From NCBI GenBank assembly GCA_022457155.1, contig JAJGOT010000115.1, positions 1,073,501 through 1,137,500 on the forward strand: a stretch of 64,000 bases of DNA. Direction: 5' to 3'. Both the position numbers and the translations under genes were made by a program. This DNA is from Cladopsammia gracilis. Taxonomy: Eukaryota > Cnidaria > Anthozoa > Scleractinia > Dendrophylliidae. Positions 43,901-54,822 of this stretch are shown one piece after another; within the stretch, counting starts at the first letter, position 1; each line of letters begins with the position of its first letter. Under the pieces are notes generated by a model. It saw only the letters and a program-made list of their open reading frames with translations, was not told the DNA's origin and made no database searches.

Positions 43901-45100
43901 AACTCCTCCCTGACCAACTTGAATTTGAGTCGTAACGGTATTGGTTCTGATGGTGCTTCTTTTCTTTCCAATGCCCTCACAGCAAACTCCTCCCTGACTA
44001 ACTTGAATTTGCGTGGGAACAGTATTGGTGCTGACGGTGCTTCTTTTCTTTCCAAGGCCCTCACAGCAAACTCCTCCCTGACTAATTTGAATTTGAGTGG
44101 TAACAGTATTGGTGATGACGGTGCTTCTTTTCTTTCCAAGGCCCTCACAGCAAACTCCTCCCTGACTAAATTGAATTTGGGTGGTAACAGTATTGGTGAT
44201 GACGGTGCTTCTTTTCTTTCCAAGGCCCTCTCAGCAAACTCCTCCCTGACTTATTTGAATTTGAGTTTTAACAGTATTGGTGCTAATGGTGCTTCTTTTC
44301 TTTCCAATGCCCTCACATCAAACTCCTCCCTGACTAAATTGAATTTGTGTGGGAACAGAATTGGTGCTGACGGTGCTTCTTTTCTTTCCAAGGCCCTTAC
44401 AGCAAACTTCTCCCTGACTAAGTTGAATTTAGAGGGGAACAGTATTGGTACTGTTGGAGCTTCTTTTATTTCCAAGACTCTCACAGCAAACTCCTCCCTG
44501 ACTAAGTTGTGTTTGGTTAGTAACAGTATTGATGATGACGGTGCTTGTTTTCTTTCCAATGCCCTCACAGCAAACTTCTCCCTGACTAATTTGGATTTGA
44601 GAGGGAACAGTATTGGTGATGCTGGTGCTTCTTTTCTTTCCAAGGCCCTCACAGCAAACTCCTCCCTGACTAATTTGGATTTGAGAGGGAACAGTATTGG
44701 TGATGCTGGTGCTTGTTTTCTTTCCATGGCCCTCACAGCAAACTCCTCCCTGACTAATTTGGATTTGAGTTGGAACCGTATTGGTAATGATGGTGCTTTT
44801 TTTCTTTCCAAGGCCCTCATAGCAAACTCCTCCCTGACTAATTTGAATTTGAGTATGAATAGTATTGGTACAGCTGGTGCTTCTTTTCTTTCCAAGGCCC
44901 TCACAGCAAACTCCTCCCTGACTAATTTGGATTTGAGTGAGAATATTATTGGTGATGTTGGTGCTTCTTTTATTTTCAATGCCCTCACAACAAACTCCTC
45001 CCTGACTTATTTGACTTTGTGGGGGAACAGTATTGGTGCTGCTCTTGCAGATTTTTTGTCCGAGGTTCGTAAGGTAAATAAAACAGTGAATGTACAATGA
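40964..45100 (+). CDS. NLR gene 2: NACHT-LRR receptor, tandem paralogue lacking PNP exons
   Basis: Two exons are visible: 40964-41071 (36 codons, a close copy of gene 1 exon 3) and 42351-45100 (NACHT-LRR exon ending at TGA). Acceptors cttttttcag and tttttcaacag and donor catgcag/gtatgt match gene 1, and the phase (1) is the same. The NACHT exon has Walker A GEPGMGKTT, Walker B LLVLDGLDEAD, sensor ITSRH and FLHKSFQEFFAGF, close to gene 1, then 15 LRRs of 28 residues. No PNP exon, linker exons 4-5 or start-codon exon was found between 33942 and 40963. Either it is a 5'-truncated duplicate, or the exons are used as alternative 3' modules of gene 1 transcripts. Confidence 0.8.
41072..42350. other. 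Intron between linker and NACHT exons of NLR gene 2
   Basis: Parts match gene 1: 41565-41960 with 29345-29780, and 42005-42350 with 31210-31614. Sequence corresponding to linker exons 4 and 5 is absent, consistent with a deletion of about 1.4 kb relative to gene 1. G and C tracts lie at about 41675-41690 and 41887-41906. Confidence 0.65.
41120..41565. mobile_element. Insertion present only in the gene 2 copy
   Basis: The gene 1 intron reads gtacttataattgctatac without interruption (29343-29361). Here about 445 bp separate gtgctta from tttgctatac. Near its ends are catgcgcatagtagcatgag and aagcgcatgagtac, partly inverted. Family unknown. Confidence 0.5.
43815..45060 (+). repeat. LRR-encoding 84-bp tandem repeats, 15 units
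   Basis: Same unit as gene 1. The variable residues beside the conserved asparagine include S, R, G, C, E, V and W, more than in gene 1. The first unit (SSVTDLNLYNSRIGDVGSCC) and the last are degenerate caps. Long ORFs on the opposite strand (e.g. 44251-44988) follow from the repeat and are not genes. Confidence 0.9.
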
Positions 45101-45307
45101 TAACGATGACGTCTCATAAGGACTGTATAATATTTATAGTAGATTGGATTGCACCTAATAGTTTACCCCTGTAATTTGTAATTTTGAGCTTTGTTCAAAC
45201 GTAGCGTTAATTATGTGTACGTGAAGAAAAACAACACTTGTCAAGACTGTAAATATTATGTTTAACAGAGCTTAATCTTGTATATAAGAGCCTTGTTATA
45301 TTTTGGA

Positions 45308-45313
45308 ATTAAA
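45308..45313 (+). terminator. Candidate poly(A) signal of NLR gene 2
   Basis: ATTAAA in the context attaaatcaggaatt, matching gene 1 at 34137. Confidence 0.4.
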
Positions 45314-45339
45314 TCAGGAATTTATTTAGTTAGTCACCC

Positions 45340-45690
45340 CGGTTTTGAACATTGTTTTTCCGTTATTGTACTCACGGTTGTTTTTTTTTTCTTTTTCATT
45401 TGTCTGCACTAACTGCGTTTAACCCGCCCTATATTAAGATCACAATAAGGAAATGCGCTTTCGCTTACGGTGTATTCAGTTATCCAAGACGTTGTCAAAC
45501 GCCGCCTGTTTAACAAAAACAATAAATTAGCTGTGACACAATTTGATTTATTTGCTTGCTTTCGTGGGATCAATAACCTGCAGGATGCCAACCCAGGTTG
45601 TGTTGTTCCTTTGAATTGATTTCTTTGAAGCGTTTCTTCAATTTTGATTGGATGTGTGATCTCCTTTGATCCTAAAAAAGCACCATTAAT
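45340..45690 (+). repeat. NLR 3'-flank copy C
   Basis: Matches copy A (3877-4432) and copy B (34190-34250 and 34566-34760). Tokens: ccccggttttgaacattgt, ttgtctgcactaactgcg, cgcttacggtgta, gaagcgtttcttcaattttg. Confidence 0.75.
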
Positions 45691-46144
45691 TGTTGATGCG
45701 AGAAACTTATATATAAGTAACTACAAGGTGGTTGCTATGTAAGAGTTCCAAACGTCATACAATGGTTTGTTTACTTCCCCGGCTATGATGTTTGGTCACG
45801 TTCGTTCTGTTAATGGCTCCATCAAATTTTATGAGTCACAACCATATTTGGTAAGTCACTTGACCAGGACCTTAAAACCCGGCCTGTTAAATCGATGACA
45901 ATCGATCATCGGAAATCCAATCGATCAATCGATAAAATTAGTTAATTGATATCGATTGATATCGGCCAATCGATGATCAATGGACAATCGCAAAAAATGT
46001 CCCGCAAATTATCGATTTTGTCGATTTTTGCGTGTTTTCTCGGAGCTCGTGTAACAAAATTCCGAACACAATGCCTGGTAAAGACACGCCGCATCGCGAG
46101 CGGGTAGTTACCCTTGTGATATCCGATGTCGTGGTAAAAGGGTA

Positions 46145-46270
46145 CCAGGGGTCAATTTAATAAAAATTTTACAAGTGTAATTTACAAGTGTAGCTATTGT
46201 TTCAGAGGTTGAAAACAATAGTTACACTTGTAAATTACACTTGTAAAAAAATTATAAAATTGACCCCTGG
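46145..46270. mobile_element. Foldback MITE, 126 bp
   Basis: Ends ccaggggtcaatttaataaa and the complement aaattgacccctgg. Arms of about 55 bp pair with few differences (tttacaagtgtaatttacaa), leaving a short loop. Nested in the TIR element at 45890-47270. Confidence 0.8.
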
Positions 46271-46513
46271 AGTGTTCATTTACTGTTGCAATTGGTGACA
46301 ACTTCTCCGCAAGCAAGAAAAGGGGAGATCGTGGCAATGCTTTTAAGGTGACTGATGATCGCGGACAACTTGGTCACCTATACAGAGGGATTAAGTCCCT
46401 CCTCTTTGGCGAATTAAAAAAAAACCGTTTTCAGTGTAAGTCTTGTTATGTTGCCGTCCACATAACCCGGGATCTACTGACAAATTGACAAATCAAGAGA
46501 AGAAGCCGAGTAT

Positions 46514-47053
46514 TTGTTAAGAAAAGAAGAAAAGGAGAAAGCGAAACAAGGTCGAGAGGAAGATATGACGGTAACATTACTAAAAGAGGTATTGAGCGAG
46601 ATGGGTGTTCCTTTCAACAGAACCGCCAAGAAAGCAGATCTGATAAAAATGGTAAGGGAAGCGCGCAAAGAAATGAGCACAGCAGAAAATAACTTTGCAT
46701 TAGGACAAGGCACAGACGGCAATTACTTCGCAACAAACTCTTGGGCTCTGGTAGCACAGTCCATCCACTGCAACTGCGAGCTCCACAGACGAACATTAGA
46801 AACGATTCCACTTTATTATGACGAGAGAAAAGAACGACTACTTCACCTCCTACTGCGCCTTTTGCTCCTCTTGGAATTAACTGGCAAATATCTGGACGTT
46901 TTTGTCTATTTGTTTTTACTAAATGTTCTAGAGACTATTCGCATGACAATGTTTTTGCTTGAGGCCGTTTATTCAGCTGTTGTCCTGGCACAGCTTTTCA
47001 AACTGATATGTGTAGCTTTTCTGTTTGCTCGCGTAAATCTTGCTCGTTTATGA
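46514..47053 (+). CDS. SAP-like domain protein of the TIR element (179 aa)
   Basis: The only ORF of the ATCGAT-rich element. Residues 1-16 are highly charged. Residues about 19-52 (VTLLKEVLSEMGVPF, KKADLIKMVREARKE) fit the helix-loop-helix pattern of SAP DNA-binding motifs. The second half, from about residue 100, is strongly hydrophobic (LLHLLLRLLLLLELTG and more), like two or three membrane helices or a frame-shifted tail. It may be the amino-terminal part of a longer decayed protein. Function not known. The start at 46514 is the first ATG; an upstream in-frame start was not searched beyond the stop. Confidence 0.4.
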   Translation: MLRKEEKEKAKQGREEDMTVTLLKEVLSEMGVPFNRTAKKADLIKMVREARKEMSTAENNFALGQGTDGNYFATNSWALVAQSIHCNCELHRRTLETIPLYYDERKERLLHLLLRLLLLLELTGKYLDVFVYLFLLNVLETIRMTMFLLEAVYSAVVLAQLFKLICVAFLFARVNLARL

Positions 47054-47450
47054 ATGATGGCGATCAGCACGTTGTTCCTGTTGTTTAATTTCATTTACAA
47101 CTGTTCTGTTATCGAAATAAAATCATTTTATTGCTGATTTGAGCGTCATAACATAAATAAATACAACACCGACGACAATCGATGGCAAACGATGAAATCG
47201 ATATCAATTAATCGATTTTATTGGAAATCGATGGTCAATCGAATTATCACAAAAACACGTCATCGATTGATCAGAAATAGAACACAAACCGCGGTGATAA
47301 ACATATTGAACTTATTCATTTTTGATAAAACTTGACGTTTCGTATGCTACTACATACATTTTTAAAAGTGACCGTTAGTGTTAAAAACTATACTTATATA
47401 GTAGTAAAAAGGGACTGGGACCGAGATTAAGTACAAAACTTAACAGTTGA

Positions 47451-47637
47451 TCTATTCTTTATTTTCGAATTGCCCAGAATACACTTTGTTTGCCCCCCAA
47501 ATTTTGCATAAACTATTGTTTGTAAATGCTCTTGGGAAGACTGCATATTCCCAAGAGCATTTCAAAACAATAGTTCATGCAAAATTTGGGGGGCAAACAA
47601 AGTGTATTATGGGCAATTCGAAAATAGAGAATAAAAA
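47451..47637. mobile_element. Foldback MITE, about 187 bp
   Basis: Nearly perfect palindrome: tttgccccccaaattttgca and its complement, with arms of about 85 bp from tctattctttattttcg. The centre is gaagactgcatattc. Non-coding; the ORF over it is an artefact. Confidence 0.85.
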
Positions 47638-47756
47638 GAAACAGCTAATTAATAAAGCATCAGCTTCTCGCTACTGACGTTTGTATTAAAAGCTGGCTTC
47701 AGTTCTTGAATAAACAATGTTTCTTTGATTTTACAGTGGAAATCAGTTTTGCCCGT

Positions 47757-47935
47757 AACACAGCGTAAGAAAACCCAAGGGGATCCAAACCACCCTTCTG
47801 CCCCTTCTCAGTGGGGGTATAAAGTTGCTTGAGAAGTTCAATCAAGTAACCGTGGACGAGAATCCTGCTGGTATTCGTTGAATCAATTGAACTAGTCATC
47901 TAATTGGTTTAACAAGTGAAAATATAATATTGAAA
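47757..47935 (+). repeat. Dispersed repeat, copy 2 (copy 1 at 17551-17703)
   Basis: Same tokens as copy 1, with about 25 extra bases before the final gtgaaaatataat. Confidence 0.6.
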
Positions 47936-48345
47936 CAAAGACAAAATACAATACAATAACTTTATTTTGGCACGGCAAAAAGAATCATCGGGCATAAGAA
48001 AAACCATTAATAAACTACTAACTAATCGGCTAATATCAAACAATACAAAATCTGGTTAAAACAATGCTAATAAAACTCTAATTCAGTTAATTCTTAAAAC
48101 TGAAATGTCTGCTTTACATGAATGCCGTGCAGTACAAAGATTATCGTTCATTTTGAAAGAAATCACTGCAGCTGGATTTAAAAGAGGAGAGAGTTTGCGC
48201 TTGCCGCAGCTCAACAGGTTGACTAGTAGCTAACTTGCCCTCGGAGTTCCTAAGAGAATAACTAAAGATTTCACTTCGATATGTAAACATCGAATGCAAA
48301 TATTGTGGAGCGAGGCCATTTAGTGACTTGTAAACCATAGCCGCT
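47936..48345 (-). pseudogene. LINE 3' end with ORF2 carboxyl-terminal fragment
   Basis: On the minus strand a frame ending near 48141 reads MVYKSLNGLAPQYLHSMFTY and YSLRNSEGKLATSQP, the usual late part of CR1/L2-type ORF2. The 3' end carries an aataaagttattgtattg signal (complement at 47950-47967). 5'-truncated; the last coding part has lost its normal frame. Confidence 0.75.
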
Positions 48346-48849
48346 GTTTAAATATTCCATTGTATTTCTAGTTTTTTTCCAACCCAAAGATATAAAAAGA
48401 CCAATACAACTTAGGTATAATATTAGAAGGTGACTGTACGTTTGATGAGTGGAGCGATTTTAGAGCAATATCGTTCCATAATTGTACCCTCCCTTTCTGT
48501 ATATTGTGTACAGTGTGTGGGATAATCCAGTGTTTTTGGCCCATCTTAGATGATACTACCTGTGGTGTGGATCCTTAATTTCGGAGGGCCTCAGTGAAAA
48601 ATAATTATAAAGTCGAACTTTTATTGAAGGGCCACCGCCCTAAAACGATCCCTTTTAGTTCCAACGGCCACCTCACGACAACAGCATCACCAGCAAATGA
48701 ACACTTAAGAAATACTAAGTATCTGCAAGGGCCAACGGACAATGCAGAAGCGTCGGATCCTGGTGGATCTAGTCAACAAATTTGATCCTCTGAGTGAGTG
48801 GAGGTGATAAATACGAAGGAACTAATAAAGCAAGACTGACTGTACAACT

Positions 48850-48940
48850 GGATATTCTTTCCAATATTTCGTCAGGCACGGCCTGACTGTGAGTTCTTCA
48901 GAAGAAGTCAGCCTTGCCTTAATAGTTCCTTCGTATCACC
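48850..48940. mobile_element. Penelope-like terminal relic
   Basis: Contains ccaatatttcgtcaggcacg, then a hairpin and gttcttcagaagaagtcagc. The same layout is seen at other Penelope-like ends here. The phrase ttccttcgta recurs inverted at about 48814. Confidence 0.45.
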
Positions 48941-48989
48941 AGCAAAACACGTCCCAAACTCAAATTGGTAACTCAAGCGCAGGATTCCA

Positions 48990-49525
48990 TTCCTGAACAT
49001 CGCGCTGCTAGAGCTGCTAGAGTAATTACTCAATCACCTTTTGATTGTAAAGAGTAAATCGCGCTGCTAGAGTAATTACTCAATCACCTTTTGATACGAG
49101 CTCCAACCTCCTTCTTGCGATGCTTAAGTGGGAGAAGCTGTCTCTTCGTCGTAAAAAGCAGAAAGCTTTAATTATGTATAAAACATTGAATGAACTTGCC
49201 CCAGACTATCTTCAATGTCTCTTCACTCAACGTCACGTTAATGATTATAACCTAAGAAATCTTGAAGGAAAGCTTTCGCTGCCCAAGCCAAATACTAATT
49301 ACCTAAAACGAAGTTTTTGCTACAGTGGGGCCTGTTTGGGGAACAACTTGCCCCAAGATTTAAAAAGCGTTTGTTCTATTGGGCAGTTTAAACGGGGTAT
49401 TAAGAAAGTATCTGAGATATCGGATTCCCACACGGCAATCATGTAAAGCAGTTGTACTAGTTTTAATTTTTAATTATTAACTTAACTGATGATTCTCCCT
49501 GTTTAAATAAAGATTTTACAACATA
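48990..49525 (+). pseudogene. LINE 3' end with ORF2 carboxyl-terminal fragment
   Basis: The frame from about 49081 to 49446 contains MLKWEKLSLRRKKQKALIMY, KTLNELAPDYLQCLF, YNLRNLEGKLSLPKP and YLKRSFCYSGACL, the end of a CR1/L2-type LINE protein, with a stop at 49444-49446. A 49-bp direct duplication (cgcgctgctagag..ccttttgat, about 48999-49095) breaks the frame upstream. The 3' end has aataaagattttac. Confidence 0.8.
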
Positions 49526-49949
49526 TTTCTTTTTCCTCGCCTGTTTTCCGCTGGTGGCTACCGCTAGCTGCGCGTGACATGTCAAGAGTCTTGCCTGTCA
49601 CTCAACCCACAGCCTCGCACTACTGTGTGATAAACCGTCGAGATTTTGATTGAGAGCCATATTTTCAGGATCAGGAGTCCATGGGCAGCTTGCCAGCGCA
49701 TTTACCAAATCAGTTTTCCATGGCCTTTTCGGATGTCTTTTTTTGCTGTTTAGTCACGCGATAAATTGGCTCTTGTTCTCATATTTGAAAAAAAAAAAGA
49801 AAACCGCCATTATTTCACGACCCTTAATTGATTTTATAATGAAGAAGAATTATTTTATCCCTTCTTATAGCTTATTTAATTTATTATTCAATAAATAATC
49901 GCGCGCGATCATATTATCTTCCCTGATTGGTCAATAGCGATTTAATATT

Positions 49950-50093
49950 TATTCCCCGAAAGTAAAACAACATGTCACGTGACAAGTGAACAGTATGGCA
50001 AAGTCGGCATAAAATGGCGGAGCTACTGAAAGATATCAAACCGCCCTGGGCTTAACAGTGAAGGAATTTTTAATCTTCTCATCCTAAACAAAG
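49950..50093 (+). promoter_or_regulatory. Candidate promoter and 5' UTR exon of the dystrobrevin-like gene
   Basis: Sequence with cacgtgac (49977) and the YY1-like aaaatggcgg (50011). A uORF of 13 codons runs 50014-50055. The segment ends at donor acaaag/gtatgg (exon end 50093). The next in-frame evidence is the coding exon at 52501. The link is inferred from position. Confidence 0.4.
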
Positions 50094-52500
50094 GTATGGG
50101 CCTAATAATTTTGCTCCCGTATTATATTCTTTGCATGATGTTTATATAATGGTGAGATTTTTGTTGAAGCGTTGATGAATTTTCCTCGCGGGCGCTTCGA
50201 GCCGAAAAACCTTTGTGATTTTGGAAGCCTGTAATGGCCCTGTAATGTAGTTGAAACGCGCAAAGAATTCAACGCTTGGTGGAAATTATTTATTAAGCGT
50301 TCTTTAAAATCCGGCCGTCACTTATAAACATGACTTGATATTGAGGGAGGTCTTGCTTTTATTGATAAATGTGCAAGGGTTGAAACACATCGGCGCTTGT
50401 TTATATGATAATTTTTCGTAACTGCGTCTCGCATTAGCTATGCTCAAAAGGTCATACCAGTAACGATTTTGTGATTGATACCGCCTCACTCCAAGGGCTG
50501 GCCGCTTTCGTTCGCGATCTACTTGTGGGATTGAAATCTGTGAATTCAAGTCCTTCAACCATAAATCTGAAAGGAAGGTGTTTTCCCGAATTAGCTATAG
50601 ATGGTAAAAAGTTCACCGGAAATTGATAGCTGTTGAAGTATTTATTAAATCAATCCACTGCAACTTCGATCGCAGCGAGCTTGTACGACGATAACTTATA
50701 AGCTTACGTAAGTGTGTTCTTCTCCATTAATTGCAAGTAACATGAATTATCCGTGGTTTTTGAAAGGCTCTTTGTTACAGATGTACTCGTAGGTGTGAGC
50801 TCAACTCGAACTTAAACAATGAATGTTTTCATAGAGGCATTTGAATCGCGAAATTTGACAGGTTCATTATCCCACATACAAATAATAGCTTAAAATGAGT
50901 TCGCCTGTTTTCATTTTCCAAGCCTTCACGTTGTTCTAGAACTTGAACACTTTATGAACGACGCATTTGACAGCTGGTTGTTTCATTGGAATTGTTTCAA
51001 GGGTAAAGATCAGTCGAAGATCTGAGAAGTAAAACCTCGTGCGTGTTGTAGTAAACGCCTCAGATTTCGGATGTTTTGGATAGCTATGCAATGATATAAA
51101 CGACGGTTGTCGCTTTCAACTTGTATTGTATGTATATTAAGCTTGGTCCATCGAATTTTCGACGCTTTTCTGCGTTATTTTGAATTAGCAACAGTGATCT
51201 GGTTATCAAGAGCTTTTAAATACAACTGAAAATAAGATTAATTAAACCTCTTTCTATATAAGACGATGAAAAAATAATAAAACGCGATGTAAGTTAAATA
51301 TTTACAGACTCTAAATTATTGATAGTAAAACATTGAAAATGTTCTTCAGTGGAAACAAACTGTGTTCATAAGGTTTCCGAGTGGAACAATAAAATAAATA
51401 ATTCATGCTTTATACCACATTAAAAATATTTACATGTAGTCATTGATTTGAGCTTCTAGTTAGAAATGATATTGTAAATTTTTTTAAGCTAAGCTGATTA
51501 ACTAATTAACTCTTGTAATGTTTATGAATTTTAAAACTCTGTGAACAAAATTCTGAAGGTAACCTGCGGCACAAATTATAAACGAAAGCTGTTGGCCCAG
51601 GCAGTTCTTTCTTGGGGTGATACATTGTATCTGTTCTACATTTTTTGATAAAAAGATAAATTTTTAGTCATTTTAATTATTGTCTTGTTTTAATTGAAAC
51701 TTGTGAATAATGCTCATTTATATTGGTTTCTGGTGAAATGCACACTGGCTGATTATTTATATTGGCTGCAGTTAATTTTTTTTCATGTAAAGGGATTTGA
51801 TCATTCTTTAACTTTAGAGTCCATTTCCCATTCTCCAGAAAGTAGTTGTCAGTTATAATCACAGCAGGAACCTTCCAAAAGGTTTTTGGGCAAAAATTCA
51901 AAATGAGCAGTAAGCATGGTCGAGCTCCACCATCATTGGATTCAAAATCAAAGCGTGTGTGAGTTTTAGTTTTGTTTCTTTTTGACAACAAAAATTCCAG
52001 ATGTTCTTTGCCTGATATTTTAGTGATGAAGGGCTGTTTCTGTAGCCTTATTTTTCAAAGAAAGTACAGCAACAACCAGACATTAATACCATCAACTGAT
52101 GGTTTGCAATTCACATGAGCCTGACAGTGACTTTTGCTCAGGTTGTCGAAACATCAGTCATTGTCAACAAAATTAGTCTTTTCAGAACTATACTAACCCG
52201 TACAATCACATTTGACAGACTAAAATACATAGTAGATGTGAAAGTTTTGCTGGTAAAGGGCTGAAGTTGAAAGTTGTTTTATGTTCTATAGTCTTTACCA
52301 AGTCTATTAGATAAGAAAAAATGTGTTAATTTTCAAATAATTGCACTGCCATGATCTATATTTACAGTATTTTAAAGATTATTTTAGAAGTAATGTTTCC
52401 TAATTTACAATGAACATTTTCACGAGGCAAGATCTATTGGTCTTTACTGCAGTTGTATTCACGCTTCTGAATGGAAACCAAATTTATTTTTCTACTTTAG
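50094..52500. other. Putative intron 1 of the dystrobrevin-like gene
   Basis: No ORF with recognisable coding sequence on either strand and no obvious mobile element. Composition is more uniform than elsewhere in the window. Confidence 0.45.
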
Positions 52501-52507
52501 GAGGATA

Positions 52508-54822
52508 ATGGAAGGAACAACCTCCCCCATTTTGGCTGGCAAGTAAGTAACTCTGACTGCTCAGGGGGGAGGGATATAAAAAATGAATCGGGTGATTGTC
52601 ATACCTTTCAGGGGACAAAATTTGTACATTTGTACAGTACCACTTAAGGTACCTGTAAAATGTAGAAATGTGAAGATTCAAGCCAGGAATGAATTACATG
52701 ACTGTATTTTAAAAGTATTCCATAATTCTTTTTTCACTGTGTCAGTTTTTTGAAGGTCATAATTTACAATAATAAAAAAGTGGTCACTTCACATTAATGT
52801 TATACTTTTTTCAGTGGCATGCAAGATCAGTATAACTTATTGCATCCAGGGCTGTGCTCTTACCGTGCCTGAGGGCCTGAGGCGACTAACTGTTGCCTTT
52901 AGACGACTAGATAAACTGACTTTTTGCACATACATGTATACCGTATAAAGCATCCCAGATGTTATGGTTGGGAGCCTTTGCACTCCCTGTGATTATTCTA
53001 AGAGCACCGCCCTGGTAACTGACATGTCTGCCTTTGAATTCATGTCTGACTTACCAAATTCTTTTCAGCATCTTGAATGAATCCATTCCTAAAGATGAAG
53101 CTGACCAGCTTCTTCAAGATCTTTTGCATGAAATGAGTAAGTGTGAGGCAAAACATTTTTTTCTTTTATCATTAAATTACCTTTATGCAGGGTTGATTTT
53201 GTTTTGGGGAAAGCAAAAATTTCTCTTGCCAATTGCAGTGTGTAAGCCTCCTCTGTAAGTGGCAGGTGCTCTCAGAATTAAGTTTCCAACCCTGCATTAT
53301 ACATTATACATTGTACAGTACTTGTTTAAATTATTATAGACAAGGATATAATTATTTGGTGGCCTCATTTTCTGCATTGGTGAACAATGTGTGTTAACCA
53401 CGTAGCACTTGTATGATGCAAGATAAAATGTGAAATGTGAAAGGTAATTTTTCCGAGTGCTGACAGAAGGAAGGAATTGCAAGGGTTTCTTTCTTCTTTG
53501 CACTTAGAAAAACAAGAAGCTGTACTTGGTTTGAACTTGTGGCATCTTCAACCTATTGCAGTATTGATTTGCTAGTGTAATGAGCACTTTAGGGAGGAAA
53601 CATTATAAGCTTAAAATTATGTCTAAAAAAGTAAGACTACACTACATTCACTACTTTCAGTAGCTGACATTGAAACCTCAATCGCTAAGTAGATTGGAAG
53701 TTATTTAAAACACAAAACTTGCCGGAACAAAACTCCTACAGCAGTAAGCGGCAAACTTAATGTCAAACAGTCCTATATCCATCCATGAATGCCTTGTGAT
53801 TAAAAACTTGCGATTGAACCCTGTAATTCTTGCTTCTGCTTCTCAAGTTAACACACAATGAGATTTTGCAGTGTGTACTTCATGGCTGAAAGCCATATAT
53901 TTATTGGTGTAAACTAAAATATGCATGCATAAATTTGCATGCACTAATATGACATACACAAAAAAGAAAACTAAGAGTCAAAAACATGACTCATCGGCTA
54001 CACTATGAGCTATTACCTTTTAAATTTCACATTTCATCTCATTTCTACTTTGCCTAGAAAGGTTCTTGTTGTTAATGTAAAAAGTAAATTTGATTTTTTT
54101 ATTTTATTTTGCAGATGAGGAAGGTTTTGATGAAATCAGATTTGCTGCCTATCGATCTGCAGCAAAACTTTTATTTGTTCAGAACAAGACAAATTGTAAG
54201 TTCTTTTTCATAACACTGCCTTGTTAGCAACCAGTAGATGTTACAGTCGTGCATTGTCATGGGTTTCAATAACTTAAAAGTGCAATCAAACCTTGCCTAC
54301 ATTTACCGTGTTAGCACAAGTGTGACGTTCTCATTATGGCAGCAACATTTTAGGGAAACAAGAAGTTAATGTCAGTTGTTTTCTTATCCAGAAATCCTTA
54401 TTATCAAATCACCGTTTTTAATTTGGTAAAATTTTTGTGTCCTGTTGGTGGCTGTATTTATAATTTTAGTTGTTCCGTCATTAATAATGATAATACACAA
54501 ACCTTGTCCTTGAAAATTTTCAATGGAAACTTGTCAAACAATATTTTTTTTAGTTATTCATAGAGAATCAATTAAAATTGACATAAAAAATCTTTAAATT
54601 TATTACAGTGCACTTGGTTGATGTTTTTAACATGATTGAAGCATTTCGGGAAAATGGACTAAACACCCTTGATCACAATACAGAGCTTCATGAGACACGA
54701 CTGGAAGCCATCGTATCCAGCATATTTTATGCCTTGAACAAAAGACTGCCCACAACTCATATTATTGATGTGGAGCGGTCAATAAGCCTGGTAACAAACT
54801 GGCTTTTATACGCATATGACAG
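52508..54822 (+). CDS. Dystrobrevin-like protein, first four coding exons (partial)
   Basis: Exons 52501-52542 (ATG 52508), 53069-53136, 54115-54195 and 54609-54822 have GT-AG borders and join in one frame. The start reads [11 protein letters not shown]. From residue about 25 the protein matches the dystrobrevin amino terminus: [78 protein letters not shown] and NWLLYAYD. This is the first EF-hand-type region shared with dystrophin. Dystrobrevins are cytoplasmic parts of the dystrophin complex. The last exon ends at donor gacag/gtgagt. I found no further exons (second EF-hand, ZZ zinc finger, coiled coil) up to 64000; they may lie beyond the window, across the mobile DNA that follows. Confidence 0.85.

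Larger units (their letters stand above)
45890..47270. mobile_element. Unclassified TIR element rich in ATCGAT
   Basis: About 95 bp at the left (aatcgatgac, ccaatcgatcaatcgat, aattgatatcgatt) are the diverged complement of the right end (aatcgatatcaattaatcga, tcaatcgaattatc, gtcatcgattg). ATCGAT is strongly over-represented in both ends. Inside are a foldback MITE and one ORF (46514-47053). No target duplication could be assigned. Confidence 0.6.

Noticed and set aside
43783..45097. Long minus-strand ORFs (up to 245 codons) opposite the LRR arrays, also at 33449-33961
   Set aside because: They are open because the 84-bp sense repeat has a fixed codon pattern; they contain only repeats such as FKLVREEFAVRALERKEAP and no family match. 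They are shadows of the LRR exon.
48594..48785. 63-codon plus-strand ORF
   Set aside because: No family similarity; it lies between LINE ends and a Penelope-like relic and looks random.
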